Shown here: positions 1 through 8,801 of the stretch, piece after piece
How the letters are laid out: every line of letters starts with the position of its first letter
Position numbering within the stretch: position 1 is the stretch's first letter
NCBI GenBank assembly: GCA_964611585.1
Contig: CAZTAK010000009.1
Span: 1-58,840 of the forward strand
Direction of reading: 5' to 3'
Origin: CAZTAK01 sp964611585
Lineage (GTDB): Bacteria; Pseudomonadota; Alphaproteobacteria; SHVP01
Length of the DNA stretch: 58,840 bases
Made by a program: the position numbers and the translations under genes
The notes under the pieces: model-generated
The model's input: only the letters and a program-made list of their open reading frames with translations
Database searches by the model: none
Told to the model about the DNA's origin: nothing

Positions 1-2495
1 GCCGAAGAAAGTTTGTCGACGTTGTCGAGATCGAGCGACACCAGGCTGTTGAAGTGAAGCCCCCGGCCCCGAGCCACCGGCAGCCCCTTGGCCCAATGAC
101 CGTTGATGCCCGACACCGCGACGACCTCGGGATGGATGCCTTCGCTGAGCCGCACTTTGCCGGTAACGCTGCCGGCGCGCGAGGTGACCGTTACCTCGTC
201 GCCGTCGCCGATGCCGCGCGCATCTGCCGCGCGGCGATGCATCAGCAGCCGGAAGGCAAAGGGATGGCGCTCGCTGAGATCGGCAAGCCAGGGATTCTGG
301 GCGGACAGGCTGAGCGCCTGGAACGGGAGTTTGTAGGGCACCGCAAACAGATCGTACTGGTCCGGGTTCTCTTCGTGGGCGGCCGAGGGTTGCCAGTCCG
401 GCAGCGCCGCATAATCGGAAAGATCCCAGCGCACCGGGCGTTCCGCCAGCGCCGCCCCGACCTCCTCGCCTTTGGCGATGAAGTGCTCCTGATAGACCGG
501 TAGCCGTGGTTTGACCCAGGGACCGGGGTAGGCCTCCCTGAGCGTCTTTTCGCGCAACTTGAAGGTGGCGCTGCCGTCCAGCGCGCCCACTTTCGGCGCG
601 GCCGCGCCGGCCTTTTGCCGGACCTGGCGCTCTGCGATGCCGGCCACAGTGCAACGGTCTTCGGAATTGAGGGCGGTCTCGCCCTTCAGTCCGAGGATGA
701 AATTGAAAACGTCGTGAAGTTCCTCGCCCAATTCCATCCGGTAGGCGAGATCGATGAGAACGTCGGCCCAGGCCTGCGCCTCGCCGGAGGCGGGAACCAC
801 GGGCTGGCGGCGTGTTTCATACCAATCCCCCGGCCCCGGCACGAGAAAGGCGTACGGGTGATTTGCCGGGAACAGGTCGTGCCGCTCCATGTCATGGGCG
901 TCGGGCAGCACGATGTCGGCAAATTCCGTGGTTTCGTCGAGATGGGTCGCAAACGAAACCATGAAGGGAATCTTCTTGAGGGCCTCGCCGATCTTGACCG
1001 GATCGACGATGCTCATCATCAGGTTGACCCGGCAGTGAAGGAGAACGTCGGGGGTAAAGTCGAGGCCGAATGCCTCACCCGCCAGCAGGGTGAACGGATA
1101 CATCGTCCGGCCGCCGACAGCGACCGGCAAGAGTTCCTGCAACGCGAGAGTCTCGGGCGGACGTACGGGCGCGCCGGGGAAGGGGCTGTTGTAGCCAAAC
1201 AGCGAGCGCACTTCATCCGCGGCTACAAGCATCCCGTCGGCGCCGACTTCGGGTTCCCACGTCGGTCCAATCGGATTGACGCCGAGAAAGCCACCCGGAA
1301 CGTCAATCGCACCGAGGACAATATTGACGAGGTGCAGCGAGAGAGCGACCGCCATGCCGTGCTTGTGGCCGACGGCGCCGCTCTTGAAGTTGATGGCGAC
1401 GGGCCTCAAGGGAAGCGCCTGGCCGTCGATGGTAATGGTCTCGCCGATGCAGGCGTCGGCGGCGAGTTCCTTCGCCAGACCCACGATCTGGGCTTCAGGG
1501 ACATCGGTAATGTCTGCCACCATCTCTGGCGTGTAGCGCGCCACGTGCTCGGCCAGCTCGACGAAGGCCGGCCGGCAATCAACCTCGCCGACCCGGTAAG
1601 TCCCTTGAAGCGCCATGCGTTCTGGCGGGCATTCGTCGTACGGCGAGGGCTTTTCCGTTTCCTCGTTCCAGACCAGCGGCTTGCCGGTTCTTGCCTCGCG
1701 GACGTAGTGCCCGTCCGGCCCGATCAGGTAGGGCGCGTTCGTGCGTTTGCGCAGGAATGGCGCGTCGTAGACCTTCAACACGTTGAGCAACTGATTGACG
1801 ATGCCGAGCGCCAACGCTGCATCGGTTCCGGGCCGGATTGGAATCCACGTGTCGGCGTTGGCCGCCGCCGTGTTGCAGACGGGGTCGATGACCGTCAGTT
1901 TCATGCCGCGCAGGCGCGCTCTTGCCAGGTGATGGGTCGTCGACTGGGCGTTGCTGTCGACCATGAAGCCCATTTGCGTGCCCACCAGGACAGCGTGCCG
2001 GCAGTGTTCGAAATCGATTTCCGAATTGTAGGCGCCGTTGATCAGCATGTTGACCGTGTGGGATCCCATGCCGCAGAAGAGACCGGCCGAAGACCAGTTG
2101 CTGTGGGGTGTGCCGATGGCCGTGGCCCAGGCCCGAATTACCGCGCCCGCCGCCAGATCGAAATGGGCGAGCACGACCCCGCGCGGGTCCTTGGCGCGCG
2201 CCGCCACCAACCGCTCCTGGATGTGGGCGAGGGCGTCTTCCCAGGAAACCTCTTCCCAACCGGGATCGATGCCGATGCCCTTATTCGAGTTACGCCGGCG
2301 CAGGGGCCGCAGCACGCGGTCCGGATCATAAAGGTCGGCAATGCGGGCCTTGCCCTTGGCGCAGATGTGACCGAGGCTGCCCGGGTTCTCCGGGTCCCCC
2401 TCGATATCGGTTACGACCCCATCGACCCGCCGTGCCCGGATGCCGCAGGCGTTGTAGCAGCCGTAGCAAGTGGTCGGAATCCAGACATCTTCCAC
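1..2495 (-). CDS. Molybdopterin oxidoreductase (DMSO reductase superfamily), C-terminus cut by window edge
   Basis: This is a catalytic subunit of the Mo/W-bis-molybdopterin oxidoreductase superfamily. About 831 codons are visible and no stop is reached. The N-terminus carries a [4Fe-4S] motif with Cys10, Cys13, Cys17 and Cys45 (CYGCYNACG, then GHICAKGKAR). A Cys at about residue 141 (LFCGMGSHTVN) sits where the family places the Mo/W ligand, as in thiosulfate/polysulfide reductases and acetylene hydratase. The molybdopterin-dinucleotide domain follows near the C-terminus. The start is GTG with a good ribosome site (AAGGTGAG) just upstream. No Tat signal is seen, so it is probably cytoplasmic. 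It follows the SnoaL-like gene and TRAP genes on the same strand, suggesting it acts on the imported compound. The substrate cannot be told from sequence. A long plus-strand frame over 615-2606 is its shadow. Confidence 0.92.
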   Translation of the reverse strand, partial: MEDVWIPTTCYGCYNACGIRARRVDGVVTDIEGDPENPGSLGHICAKGKARIADLYDPDRVLRPLRRRNSNKGIGIDPGWEEVSWEDALAHIQERLVAARAKDPRGVVLAHFDLAAGAVIRAWATAIGTPHSNWSSAGLFCGMGSHTVNMLINGAYNSEIDFEHCRHAVLVGTQMGFMVDSNAQSTTHHLARARLRGMKLTVIDPVCNTAAANADTWIPIRPGTDAALALGIVNQLLNVLKVYDAPFLRKRTNAPYLIGPDGHYVREARTGKPLVWNEETEKPSPYDECPPERMALQGTYRVGEVDCRPAFVELAEHVARYTPEMVADITDVPEAQIVGLAKELAADACIGETITIDGQALPLRPVAINFKSGAVGHKHGMAVALSLHLVNIVLGAIDVPGGFLGVNPIGPTWEPEVGADGMLVAADEVRSLFGYNSPFPGAPVRPPETLALQELLPVAVGGRTMYPFTLLAGEAFGLDFTPDVLLHCRVNLMMSIVDPVKIGEALKKIPFMVSFATHLDETTEFADIVLPDAHDMERHDLFPANHPYAFLVPGPGDWYETRRQPVVPASGEAQAWADVLIDLAYRMELGEELHDVFNFILGLKGETALNSEDRCTVAGIAERQVRQKAGAAAPKVGALDGSATFKLREKTLREAYPGPWVKPRLPVYQEHFIAKGEEVGAALAERPVRWDLSDYAALPDWQPSAAHEENPDQYDLFAVPYKLPFQALSLSAQNPWLADLSERHPFAFRLLMHRRAADARGIGDGDEVTVTSRAGSVTGKVRLSEGIHPEVVAVSGINGHWAKGLPVARGRGLHFNSLVSLDLDNVDKLSS

Positions 2496-2553
2496 GGCCT
2501 CACCTTCTTTCGAAGCGCCGCTGGCGAGGTCCCGATTCCGGCCTCACCGGGGC

Positions 2554-2979
2554 CTATAGAAAACTCTTGTATTCGGACATATCGTTCCAGACCCGCATAT
2601 CGATGAATTTGCCGTCGCTGACGAGAAAGCGATCGATATAGCGGATGCCGGAAAAGGAACTGCCGTCTAGCCATTCGCCGGTGAGCGTGCCGATGCTGTA
2701 AACCACGGTGCCGTCCGGCGTTTCAAGTTCGTCGAAGATCTCGAAGACCTTGCGGACGTTGCGATATCGAAGCTGGGCATCGGCGATTCGGCTCTCCAGA
2801 TCCGAATAGCGCCGGTCGCCCGGAAAGGTAAGCGAGAATCCGGGCCCCAGCATCTTCTTTGCCGTCTCAAGACCGCCTGCTTCCATGGTGCGGAGATAGG
2901 TGGCGGCGAAACGCGAGGCGGAACCGTCCGGCAAATCTTTCGGTTCGAGCCCTTCTTTATTGATGGCTAGGATTTGCAT
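2554..2979 (-). CDS. SnoaL-like / NTF2-fold protein
   Basis: This 141-residue protein fits the SnoaL-like (NTF2 cone-fold) family by length and pattern: an N-terminal helix (SRFAATYLRTMEAGG), then alternating strands ending with RVWNDMSEYKSF. Members are small isomerases, hydrolases, hydratases or ligand-binding proteins, so the family alone does not give a reaction. It lies between dctM and the molybdopterin oxidoreductase on the same strand, with gaps under 80 bases, and is probably co-transcribed with them. The C-terminal half resembles SnoaL proteins that read as conserved hypotheticals in catabolic clusters. The family call is fairly sure; the function is unknown. Confidence 0.8.
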   Translation of the reverse strand: MQILAINKEGLEPKDLPDGSASRFAATYLRTMEAGGLETAKKMLGPGFSLTFPGDRRYSDLESRIADAQLRYRNVRKVFEIFDELETPDGTVVYSIGTLTGEWLDGSSFSGIRYIDRFLVSDGKFIDMRVWNDMSEYKSFL

Positions 2980-3054
2980 GTCCTATCTCCACGAAGGGTT
3001 GGCGGGACCAAAAGGGCGCGGCTCCTTAACGAATCAAACGTCGAGCGGGGCTCG

Positions 3055-4356
3055 CTATAACTTCACCGTGCTTGGCAAATAAGTCGCAATCTCCGGGAAC
3101 AGCGTCAAGATTACGACGGCAATAATCATCATGAAGAAGAAGGGTATCGCGCCACGCGAGATGAATACGATGTCACGTTTGGTGATCCCCTGAATGACGA
3201 AAAGGTTGAAACCTACAGGTGGGGTAATCAGCCCGATTTCCACTACGATCACGAGAAAGACGCCAAACCATATGAGGTCGATCCCGGCCTGCTCGACCAT
3301 GGGGACGACGATCGCGGCGGTCAGAACGAGAATCGAGATTCCGTCGATGAACATACCCATGATAATGAACAGAATCGCGAGCAGCGCGAGCAACTCGAAG
3401 TTTGACAGGTCCATGCCCCCAATCCCTTCCGCGAGATCACTGGGCAGCCCGCTGTAGCCCAGCGCCACGTTGAGGACCGAAGACGCCGCCAGAATGAACA
3501 GGAGCATCGTGCTGGTGGTCATTGCGCCATAAAGGCTGGAAATAAAGTTCTTTCGCGTGAGCGAACCATAGGCTGCGGAAATCGCCAGCGAGCCGACGAC
3601 GCCGATCACCGCCGCTTCGGTCGGCGTGGCAATGCCCCCGTAAATGGATCCAAGGACGCCGATGATAAGCAGAATAACGGGAATCAGACGCCGCGATTCG
3701 TAAAGCCGCTGCGTAAAGGAGAGTAGAACATCCGATTTGGGCACTTTTGCTGGGTTCAAGAGAGACCACACGGCTATGTAACCCGAAAACAGTGTAATCA
3801 GCAGAAGTCCCGGCAATATCCCGGCGATGAACAAACGGGCGATGGAAACGTCGGTGAGGAAGCCATAGATGATCATTGCGATCGAGGGCGGCACCAGTAT
3901 TCCCAATGTCCCCGAACCGGCAAGTGAGCCATAGGACAGGCGTTGGTCGTAACCCCGGCGCTCGAGTTCAGGTAACGAGATTTTTCCTATTGTCGCGGCG
4001 GTCGCCGTCGAGGATCCGGAAATGGCGGCAAATATTCCGGAGGCAAAAACATTGACGTGCATCAAACGTCCGGGAACCCTGGCCACCCAGGGCGCGAGCC
4101 CGCGAAACATGTCGTTCGAAACTCGTGTCCCGAATAGTATCTCTCCCATCCAGATAAACATGGGCAGCGCCGTGAGCGGCCAACTGTTGCTCTGCCCCCA
4201 GATCGTCGTGGCGATGACGTAACCGGGAATTGCCCCGGAGAACATGCTGATCGCGGTGAAACCTACGACCATCAGGGTGATCGCGACCCAAATCCCGCTG
4301 CCAAGGAGGAAGAATAGCAGCACGATCAATATGAAACTCGAGCTAAGTAACTCCAT
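3055..4356 (-). CDS. dctM: TRAP transporter large permease subunit (DctM)
   Basis: This 433-residue polytopic membrane protein is the large permease of a tripartite ATP-independent periplasmic transporter. It drives ion-coupled solute uptake across the inner membrane. Its length matches DctM, and it shows the family's hydrophobic layout and conserved turns: GSSTATAATIGKISLPELERRGY near residue 110, GTLGILVPPSIAMIIYG near 140, PTEAAVIGV near 240 and ITPPVGFNLFVIQG near 390. It directly follows dctQ (41-base gap) and precedes the SnoaL-like gene. It is the second to last step in the dctP-dctQ-dctM order, which is normal for an operon. The ligand is unknown but is usually an organic acid. Confidence 0.95.
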   Translation of the reverse strand: MELLSSSFILIVLLFFLLGSGIWVAITLMVVGFTAISMFSGAIPGYVIATTIWGQSNSWPLTALPMFIWMGEILFGTRVSNDMFRGLAPWVARVPGRLMHVNVFASGIFAAISGSSTATAATIGKISLPELERRGYDQRLSYGSLAGSGTLGILVPPSIAMIIYGFLTDVSIARLFIAGILPGLLLITLFSGYIAVWSLLNPAKVPKSDVLLSFTQRLYESRRLIPVILLIIGVLGSIYGGIATPTEAAVIGVVGSLAISAAYGSLTRKNFISSLYGAMTTSTMLLFILAASSVLNVALGYSGLPSDLAEGIGGMDLSNFELLALLAILFIIMGMFIDGISILVLTAAIVVPMVEQAGIDLIWFGVFLVIVVEIGLITPPVGFNLFVIQGITKRDIVFISRGAIPFFFMMIIAVVILTLFPEIATYLPSTVKL

Positions 4357-4396
4357 GCTTTACTCCGTTGGCCGGTTCACGGCCTCCCGCGAGGAG

Positions 4397-4924
4397 TTAT
4401 ACCGAATCTTTCGGGACATCGGAATCTGTCACGCTGTGTTTCCAATAACTTGGGTCCCGGCCCCTGAGCGCGGATACTAGTTCCTCCACAAACGCGATAA
4501 AAAGAATGACGACACCCACCGGCATGGCGACCATCGGAATCCATTTGGGAAATACGATCAAACCCAGCGTGTACTCGCCGAACTCATAGGTCCGCCAAAG
4601 CAACAGGCAGGTGAAATAGGCGTAGTAGCCGACAATCAGAACGGCGATGAAAAGGCTCACAATTTCGACCGGCCGGCGAAATCGTTTCGGTAACTTGTCG
4701 ATGACAAGTCGCACACGAATATGGCCGTCCTTGCGCAGCGTATATGCGAGCCCAAGGAACGCCGATGCGCCCATCGAAAATCCTGCAAAGTCCACGGCTG
4801 AAGGAACATATGTTCCAAGAAAGCGGGCGACGATTTGCGCCAACGTTACGACGCCAACGGCAAAAAGCCCGATCACCGCAAGAACGGCGCTTCCCGTGTA
4901 GACCCGATCAAGTACACGCCGCAC
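4397..4924 (-). CDS. dctQ: TRAP transporter small permease subunit (DctQ)
   Basis: This protein of about 175 residues has four predicted transmembrane segments, as expected for the small TRAP permease that pairs with DctM. The pattern is a first helix (VLAVIGLFAVGVVTLAQIVAR), a second around SMGASAFLGLAYTL, a basic loop with RVRLVIDKLPKRFRR, then two more helices. The start is a choice between GTG codons: the one at 4924 sits five bases after GGAGG, while the one at 4930 overlaps it, so 4924 is preferred. It lies between dctP and dctM. Confidence 0.9.
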   Translation of the reverse strand: MRRVLDRVYTGSAVLAVIGLFAVGVVTLAQIVARFLGTYVPSAVDFAGFSMGASAFLGLAYTLRKDGHIRVRLVIDKLPKRFRRPVEIVSLFIAVLIVGYYAYFTCLLLWRTYEFGEYTLGLIVFPKWIPMVAMPVGVVILFIAFVEELVSALRGRDPSYWKHSVTDSDVPKDSV

Positions 4925-5009
4925 CGGCACCTCCTAACCTATTATCTGAAGGGAAAGAGGACTGGAGACGGCGCCTCCAGCCCTCTCTTTCCATCAACGG
5001 TCAGGACGA

Positions 5010-6053
5010 TCAGCGTCCGATGGCGGCCATGTATTCCGCGACGACTTTTTTCGCCTCATCGTCGGCATCTTCAAGCCATTCCTTCAGCATGATGTCGCCG
5101 ACTGCCCGGAGTTCGGCCATCAGCGTGTCCGTTGGCACATGGACGTTCATACCGTTCTCGGCGAGGATCCCCGGCGCACTTACGACGATGCCGATGCTCT
5201 GGTACCAGCCGCTCTCCTCCGCTCTCTTGGCGGCAAACAATATCGCCTCCTGCTGAGCGGCCGTCAATTTCTGGAAAAACTTTTCAGAAATAAAGGCCAT
5301 CTGTTTTGGGTTCCAGGCGTTCGTGATGTAAATGTCGGAGACGAATTCCCACATCTTCAGGGCGACGCCCGTATTGGCCGAGGTGCTGGTGCCATCGACC
5401 ATGCCCGTCGCAAAGGCCTGTGCCATGTCGGTGGCCTGCACTGTCGTCGGAATCGTATCCATGAGCTTGGCCATATTTGAAGTCTGCGCGTTATATGCCC
5501 GTTGCTTCTTGCCCTTGATGTCGGCCATGGACTCGAACTTCCCGTTGAAGAAGAAGTTCTGAAAGCCCCACGGGACGGCGTACAGCAGGCGCAATCCGCG
5601 CTCCTGTACCAGCTCTTCGATGCGCGGCCGCGTAATATTCCACATTATTCTCGAGTCCATGAAATTCGCGACCAGGAACGGCAAGGTGTCGAATTCGAAA
5701 ATCCGGTTCTCAGGCCCTAGATTGGGCATGTACTGACTGCCCAGTTCGATCTGGCCTGTGCGTGCGGCGGCCATGATTTCCGTGTTCTTGAAAAGGGAAC
5801 CGGCGGGATGGACAGTGATGTCAATCGCGCCATTTGTCGCTCCTTCTATATCTTCCGCGAATTGTACATGGAGCTTCGACATGAACTCTCGAGCCGAGTA
5901 GGGCGTTGCCATGTTCCACTCACAGGGCGATTCTGCGGAGCAAGTGTCTTGGGCAACCGCGACATTTGTTCCGAGCCCTGCCGGAGACAACCCGACCAGC
6001 ATGAAGGCAACCAAAAGGATGCCCGCAATAGTAGATGCAACTCGAATTACCAT
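5010..6053 (-). CDS. dctP: TRAP transporter periplasmic binding protein (DctP family)
   Basis: This 347-residue solute receptor begins with a Sec signal peptide (VASTIAGILLVAFMLVGL, ending near AVAQ). The mature part has DctP-family features: ATPYSAREFMSKLHVQFAEDIE at the start, then GQIELGSQYMPNLGP, and a GMVDGTSTSANTG-type segment. The ATG is preceded by GGGGAGGAAG at a good distance. It is the first gene of the TRAP operon, so the operon promoter should lie upstream of 6053. It delivers the ligand, usually a carboxylate, to DctQM. Two extra Cys residues after the signal (DTCSAESPCEW) are unusual and could form a disulfide. The ligand is not inferable. Confidence 0.93.
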   Translation of the reverse strand: MVIRVASTIAGILLVAFMLVGLSPAGLGTNVAVAQDTCSAESPCEWNMATPYSAREFMSKLHVQFAEDIEGATNGAIDITVHPAGSLFKNTEIMAAARTGQIELGSQYMPNLGPENRIFEFDTLPFLVANFMDSRIMWNITRPRIEELVQERGLRLLYAVPWGFQNFFFNGKFESMADIKGKKQRAYNAQTSNMAKLMDTIPTTVQATDMAQAFATGMVDGTSTSANTGVALKMWEFVSDIYITNAWNPKQMAFISEKFFQKLTAAQQEAILFAAKRAEESGWYQSIGIVVSAPGILAENGMNVHVPTDTLMAELRAVGDIMLKEWLEDADDEAKKVVAEYMAAIGR

Positions 6054-6735
6054 CGTTGTCTTCCTCCCCTTAGAACTCTCAAGTAAGGTCCCCCCCAGTT
6101 TCCAAGATCATATACCCCACTTGGAAACAATAACGAAGTATAAGTTTTCCATCCGTATTTTTCAAATTCCTTGGGGGCCCGCAGTCTTGACGCAATTTCA
6201 ATTGGCAGAGGTGAACCCTTGCTCTCTGCGACTTCCCTGGATCCACTTCATTCAGGTCTTCAAGAAATTCGATTCGGCCAGGACTTGGTGTGGCCGGCGA
6301 TCTTGAGTGCAACCCGAAATTGGGGCGCGGGGTGCGGGGCCTTCATTGGCGTCAACCGATGGTTGTAACCCGACACCTGGTTCATGCGGTCGGGATGGAG
6401 ATTGATATATCTCAACTCGGGCGTGTTGCCGCCTAATTCGCGGCTCCCGCAGGAATTCGTGCCCGGGCGCCTTCATGCCGGCTTCGCCCGGCCCCGGCCC
6501 GAGGTGGCCGCCGTCCGTTCGACCGGGGGCGAGGAGCCGCCGCGAAAGGCTCATTGCACGGGAATGCCCGGACCCTGTGGCCGGGTGCGCCGGACCGATG
6601 CCTCGAAAAACAGAGATCCGATCCGTCTGGTCGGCGGCGCCATTGCAGGGGTGCGGGCGGGGCGCGGTCCGCCCTTTCAATCGGCAACGTGCAGTGCGGT
6701 AGGTTCAGATTCTGCCGGATAACGGGACGTCGAAA
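6054..6735. other. Long intergenic region without convincing gene
   Basis: This stretch of 682 bases separates the start of dctP from the end of the EamA gene, which lies on the same strand. It should carry the dctP operon promoter. The part nearest dctP is more A/T rich than the rest of the window. Open frames exist on both strands, but they are proline/arginine rich and resemble no family I recognise, so none is called. I see no strong terminator or repeat. Confidence 0.5.
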
Positions 6736-7665
6736 CTAGGGATCCTCAGGCGGGACTTCGACGGTTCCCGTGCCTCCCGCGCCTCCCGCAACCGGCACGA
6801 CTGCCCGGTGCTCGCGGCGCACGCTGTAATAATTTCCGGCAAAGATGACGGCGGCGCCGATCAACACCCAGATGTCGATCCGCTCGCTGTAGACCAGAGA
6901 TCCGACCAGCGCGATCAGCGGCAAACGAAGGAAGTCGAGCGGCACGACGATCGTGGCGTCGGCGAGGGACAACGCGCGAGCCAGGCAATAATGCGCCGTC
7001 AGCGAGCCGATACCCATGACGATGGCCCACAGCCAGGCCATGCCGGTCACAGGTTCCCAGACCGCGATGGCCGGACCGACGCCCATCAGCGCCTGCATTC
7101 CCGACATCCAGAACACCACCGTCAGGGCGCTGTCGTATCGGGTAAGGCCTTTGGTGAGCGTATGCGAACAGGCGAAACCGAAGGCGCTTGCAAGGACAAC
7201 CAGCGAGACGGTCGAGAATTCTTCAAGGCCGGGGCGCAGCAGGATCAGCGTGCCAATGACACCAAAGGCAACGGCAACGCCGCGGCCAAAATCAAACCGC
7301 TCGCCGAGAAAAATGACCGCCAGCAGGACGACCCACATGGGCGCGGTGAACTCGATGGCAAAGACGTTCGCCAACGGCAGATTGGCAATACCGAAGTACC
7401 ACGCATAGCTCGCGGCGAAACTGAAACTGTTGCGCAAAATATGCAGCTTCAGGTTACCGGTTCTGATTGACGCCCGGCCTTGCCGGATGATGAAAGGTGT
7501 CAGGATCATCAGAGCGATAACGGAACGCAGAAACAATGTCTGGAATTCGTCCAGAGAAGCGGTGACCGTGAGTTCGCGGGTCGCGACACCGAGCAGCGAG
7601 AACGATAAAAGAGTACCCCCCATCCAGATGCCTGCACGTAGGGGCGCGGACGAAAGTGCGTTCAC
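6736..7665 (-). CDS. EamA/DMT-superfamily transporter
   Basis: This 309-residue integral membrane protein has ten hydrophobic segments arranged as two repeated EamA halves, the normal layout of drug/metabolite transporters. Landmarks are FRSVIALMILTPF early, FAIEFTAPMWVVLLAVIFLGERF ending the first half, and VPLDFLRLPLIALVGSLVYSERI in the second. These are close to the RhaT/YdcZ-type and S-adenosylmethionine-uptake-type subgroups, but substrate cannot be assigned. The start is GTG at 7665, with no better ATG. It is divergent from the acetoacetate-decarboxylase-like gene at 7982. The C-terminal tail is Gly/Pro rich and probably disordered. Confidence 0.88.
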   Translation of the reverse strand: MNALSSAPLRAGIWMGGTLLSFSLLGVATRELTVTASLDEFQTLFLRSVIALMILTPFIIRQGRASIRTGNLKLHILRNSFSFAASYAWYFGIANLPLANVFAIEFTAPMWVVLLAVIFLGERFDFGRGVAVAFGVIGTLILLRPGLEEFSTVSLVVLASAFGFACSHTLTKGLTRYDSALTVVFWMSGMQALMGVGPAIAVWEPVTGMAWLWAIVMGIGSLTAHYCLARALSLADATIVVPLDFLRLPLIALVGSLVYSERIDIWVLIGAAVIFAGNYYSVRREHRAVVPVAGGAGGTGTVEVPPEDP

Positions 7666-7981
7666 CGCCGTTCACCGTGGAGGAGGTTGCCGTTGCCCCG
7701 TTTGCGCAGTGGTGAGGACCTGCCGATCTTTTCGTTCACGATTCTGCCGTTTCCCGTCCGTCCGCATTTGTCGATCATCATAGGTTCAAGGCTTCTTGCG
7801 CCCTTCGATGAACCGTCGAGAGTACCGCCGTCTCTGGCCTGATGCGTCGGGTCGCAATAGGATGCCGGTTCAATCGATCGGGCTCTCGCGCCGCCGGGCA
7901 ATCCCGCGGCAATCCAACCGCGGCGAGATTTCGGAGGATTGTCGTGGATCACGGGCATCAAATCATTCCAGGAATAACATC
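7666..7981. other. Divergent promoter region between EamA gene and ADC-like gene
   Basis: These 316 bases separate two divergent genes, so both promoters should be here. A plus-strand frame continues upstream of 7982 to 7796, but the extra residues are basic and unlike the family, and AGGA lies eight bases before the ATG at 7982. No clear operator or hairpin was seen. Confidence 0.5.
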
Positions 7982-8713
7982 ATGAATCAGAAGATGCATT
8001 ACACGGTGCCTTATGCGTCGCCGGCGTACGGGCCGCCTCCATACTACATGCAGGAGGGACGTGTTATTCTCGTCACCTTCGATATCGATGAGGCGACCGC
8101 CACGGAGTTCGTCGCCCCGCCCCTGAAGTGGGATGCGGGGACCCTCGTGTCGGCGTTCATCGGCGACATGCTGCAAATTCCTTACTGCGGCCGATTTCAT
8201 GAGGGCGGGATCGTCTTTTCGGTAACGCATTGCGATGTGACTGCCCCTTACACCCCGTATCTCTGGACATCGACTGACGAGGCCATGATCGTTGGCCGCG
8301 AGGTTTACGGCATGCCGAAGATGCTGTGCGACGACGATAGCCAAGTCGAATGGTCGGGAAACCAGGTGCGCGGCGTCGTCAACCGCCGCGGCGAAGAAAT
8401 CATGGCGATCAATCTAAACATTGAGGAAAAAGTGGATCCCGCCGAGGTCCCGCGCAATGACAGCAGACTGAGTGTGCGGGTCATTCCCGATCCCTCGGGC
8501 GGCAACAAGAACCGAAGGCAGGTCCTGCACTTCGCGCTCGACGACTTTGCGGTTCACGATGCCTGGAAGGGACCTGCAACGCTGCGGCTGCCTCCCCATC
8601 CGCAATTCCGCACCCACGAGTTGATGCCGGATCATGCAATCCTGACCGGATACTATCTGCAGGTTTCTTGGACCCTGGGACTGGCGCAGATTCTGGCCGA
8701 AGAAGAGGGTTAA
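7982..8713 (+). CDS. Acetoacetate decarboxylase family protein, paralog 1 (keeps Schiff-base lysine)
   Basis: This 243-residue protein belongs to the acetoacetate decarboxylase (ADC) superfamily. The key segment GREVYGMPKML (residues 105-115) aligns with GRELSAYPKKL of Clostridium ADC, in which Lys115 forms the Schiff base and Lys116 lowers its pKa. Here the first position is kept (Lys113) and the second is Met114. A Glu near residue 74 (FHEGG) matches a conserved acid of the family. ADC-fold proteins also include aldolase-dehydratases, so decarboxylation of acetoacetate itself is not assured. It is convergent with paralog 2, and divergent from the EamA gene. The start is chosen from the ribosome site AGGA and family length. 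Confidence 0.85.
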   Translation: MNQKMHYTVPYASPAYGPPPYYMQEGRVILVTFDIDEATATEFVAPPLKWDAGTLVSAFIGDMLQIPYCGRFHEGGIVFSVTHCDVTAPYTPYLWTSTDEAMIVGREVYGMPKMLCDDDSQVEWSGNQVRGVVNRRGEEIMAINLNIEEKVDPAEVPRNDSRLSVRVIPDPSGGNKNRRQVLHFALDDFAVHDAWKGPATLRLPPHPQFRTHELMPDHAILTGYYLQVSWTLGLAQILAEEEG

Positions 8714-8801
8714 GGGGCGCCGCGCCGGGCCTTCAATTTCGCAAAGGCCGTACCGGTTCAGGGAGATCGCATCGGCCGATCGCCGCACGGATAAAGCGGC
8801 T

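Noticed and set aside
615..2606. A 663-codon plus-strand open frame at the left end
   Set aside because: The minus strand in the same codon register gives a complete molybdopterin oxidoreductase with [4Fe-4S] motif. The plus frame has no recognisable domain and is a high-G/C shadow.
6171..6680. Small open frames upstream of dctP on both strands
   Set aside because: They are Pro/Arg/Gly rich, have no ribosome sites and match no family that I know.
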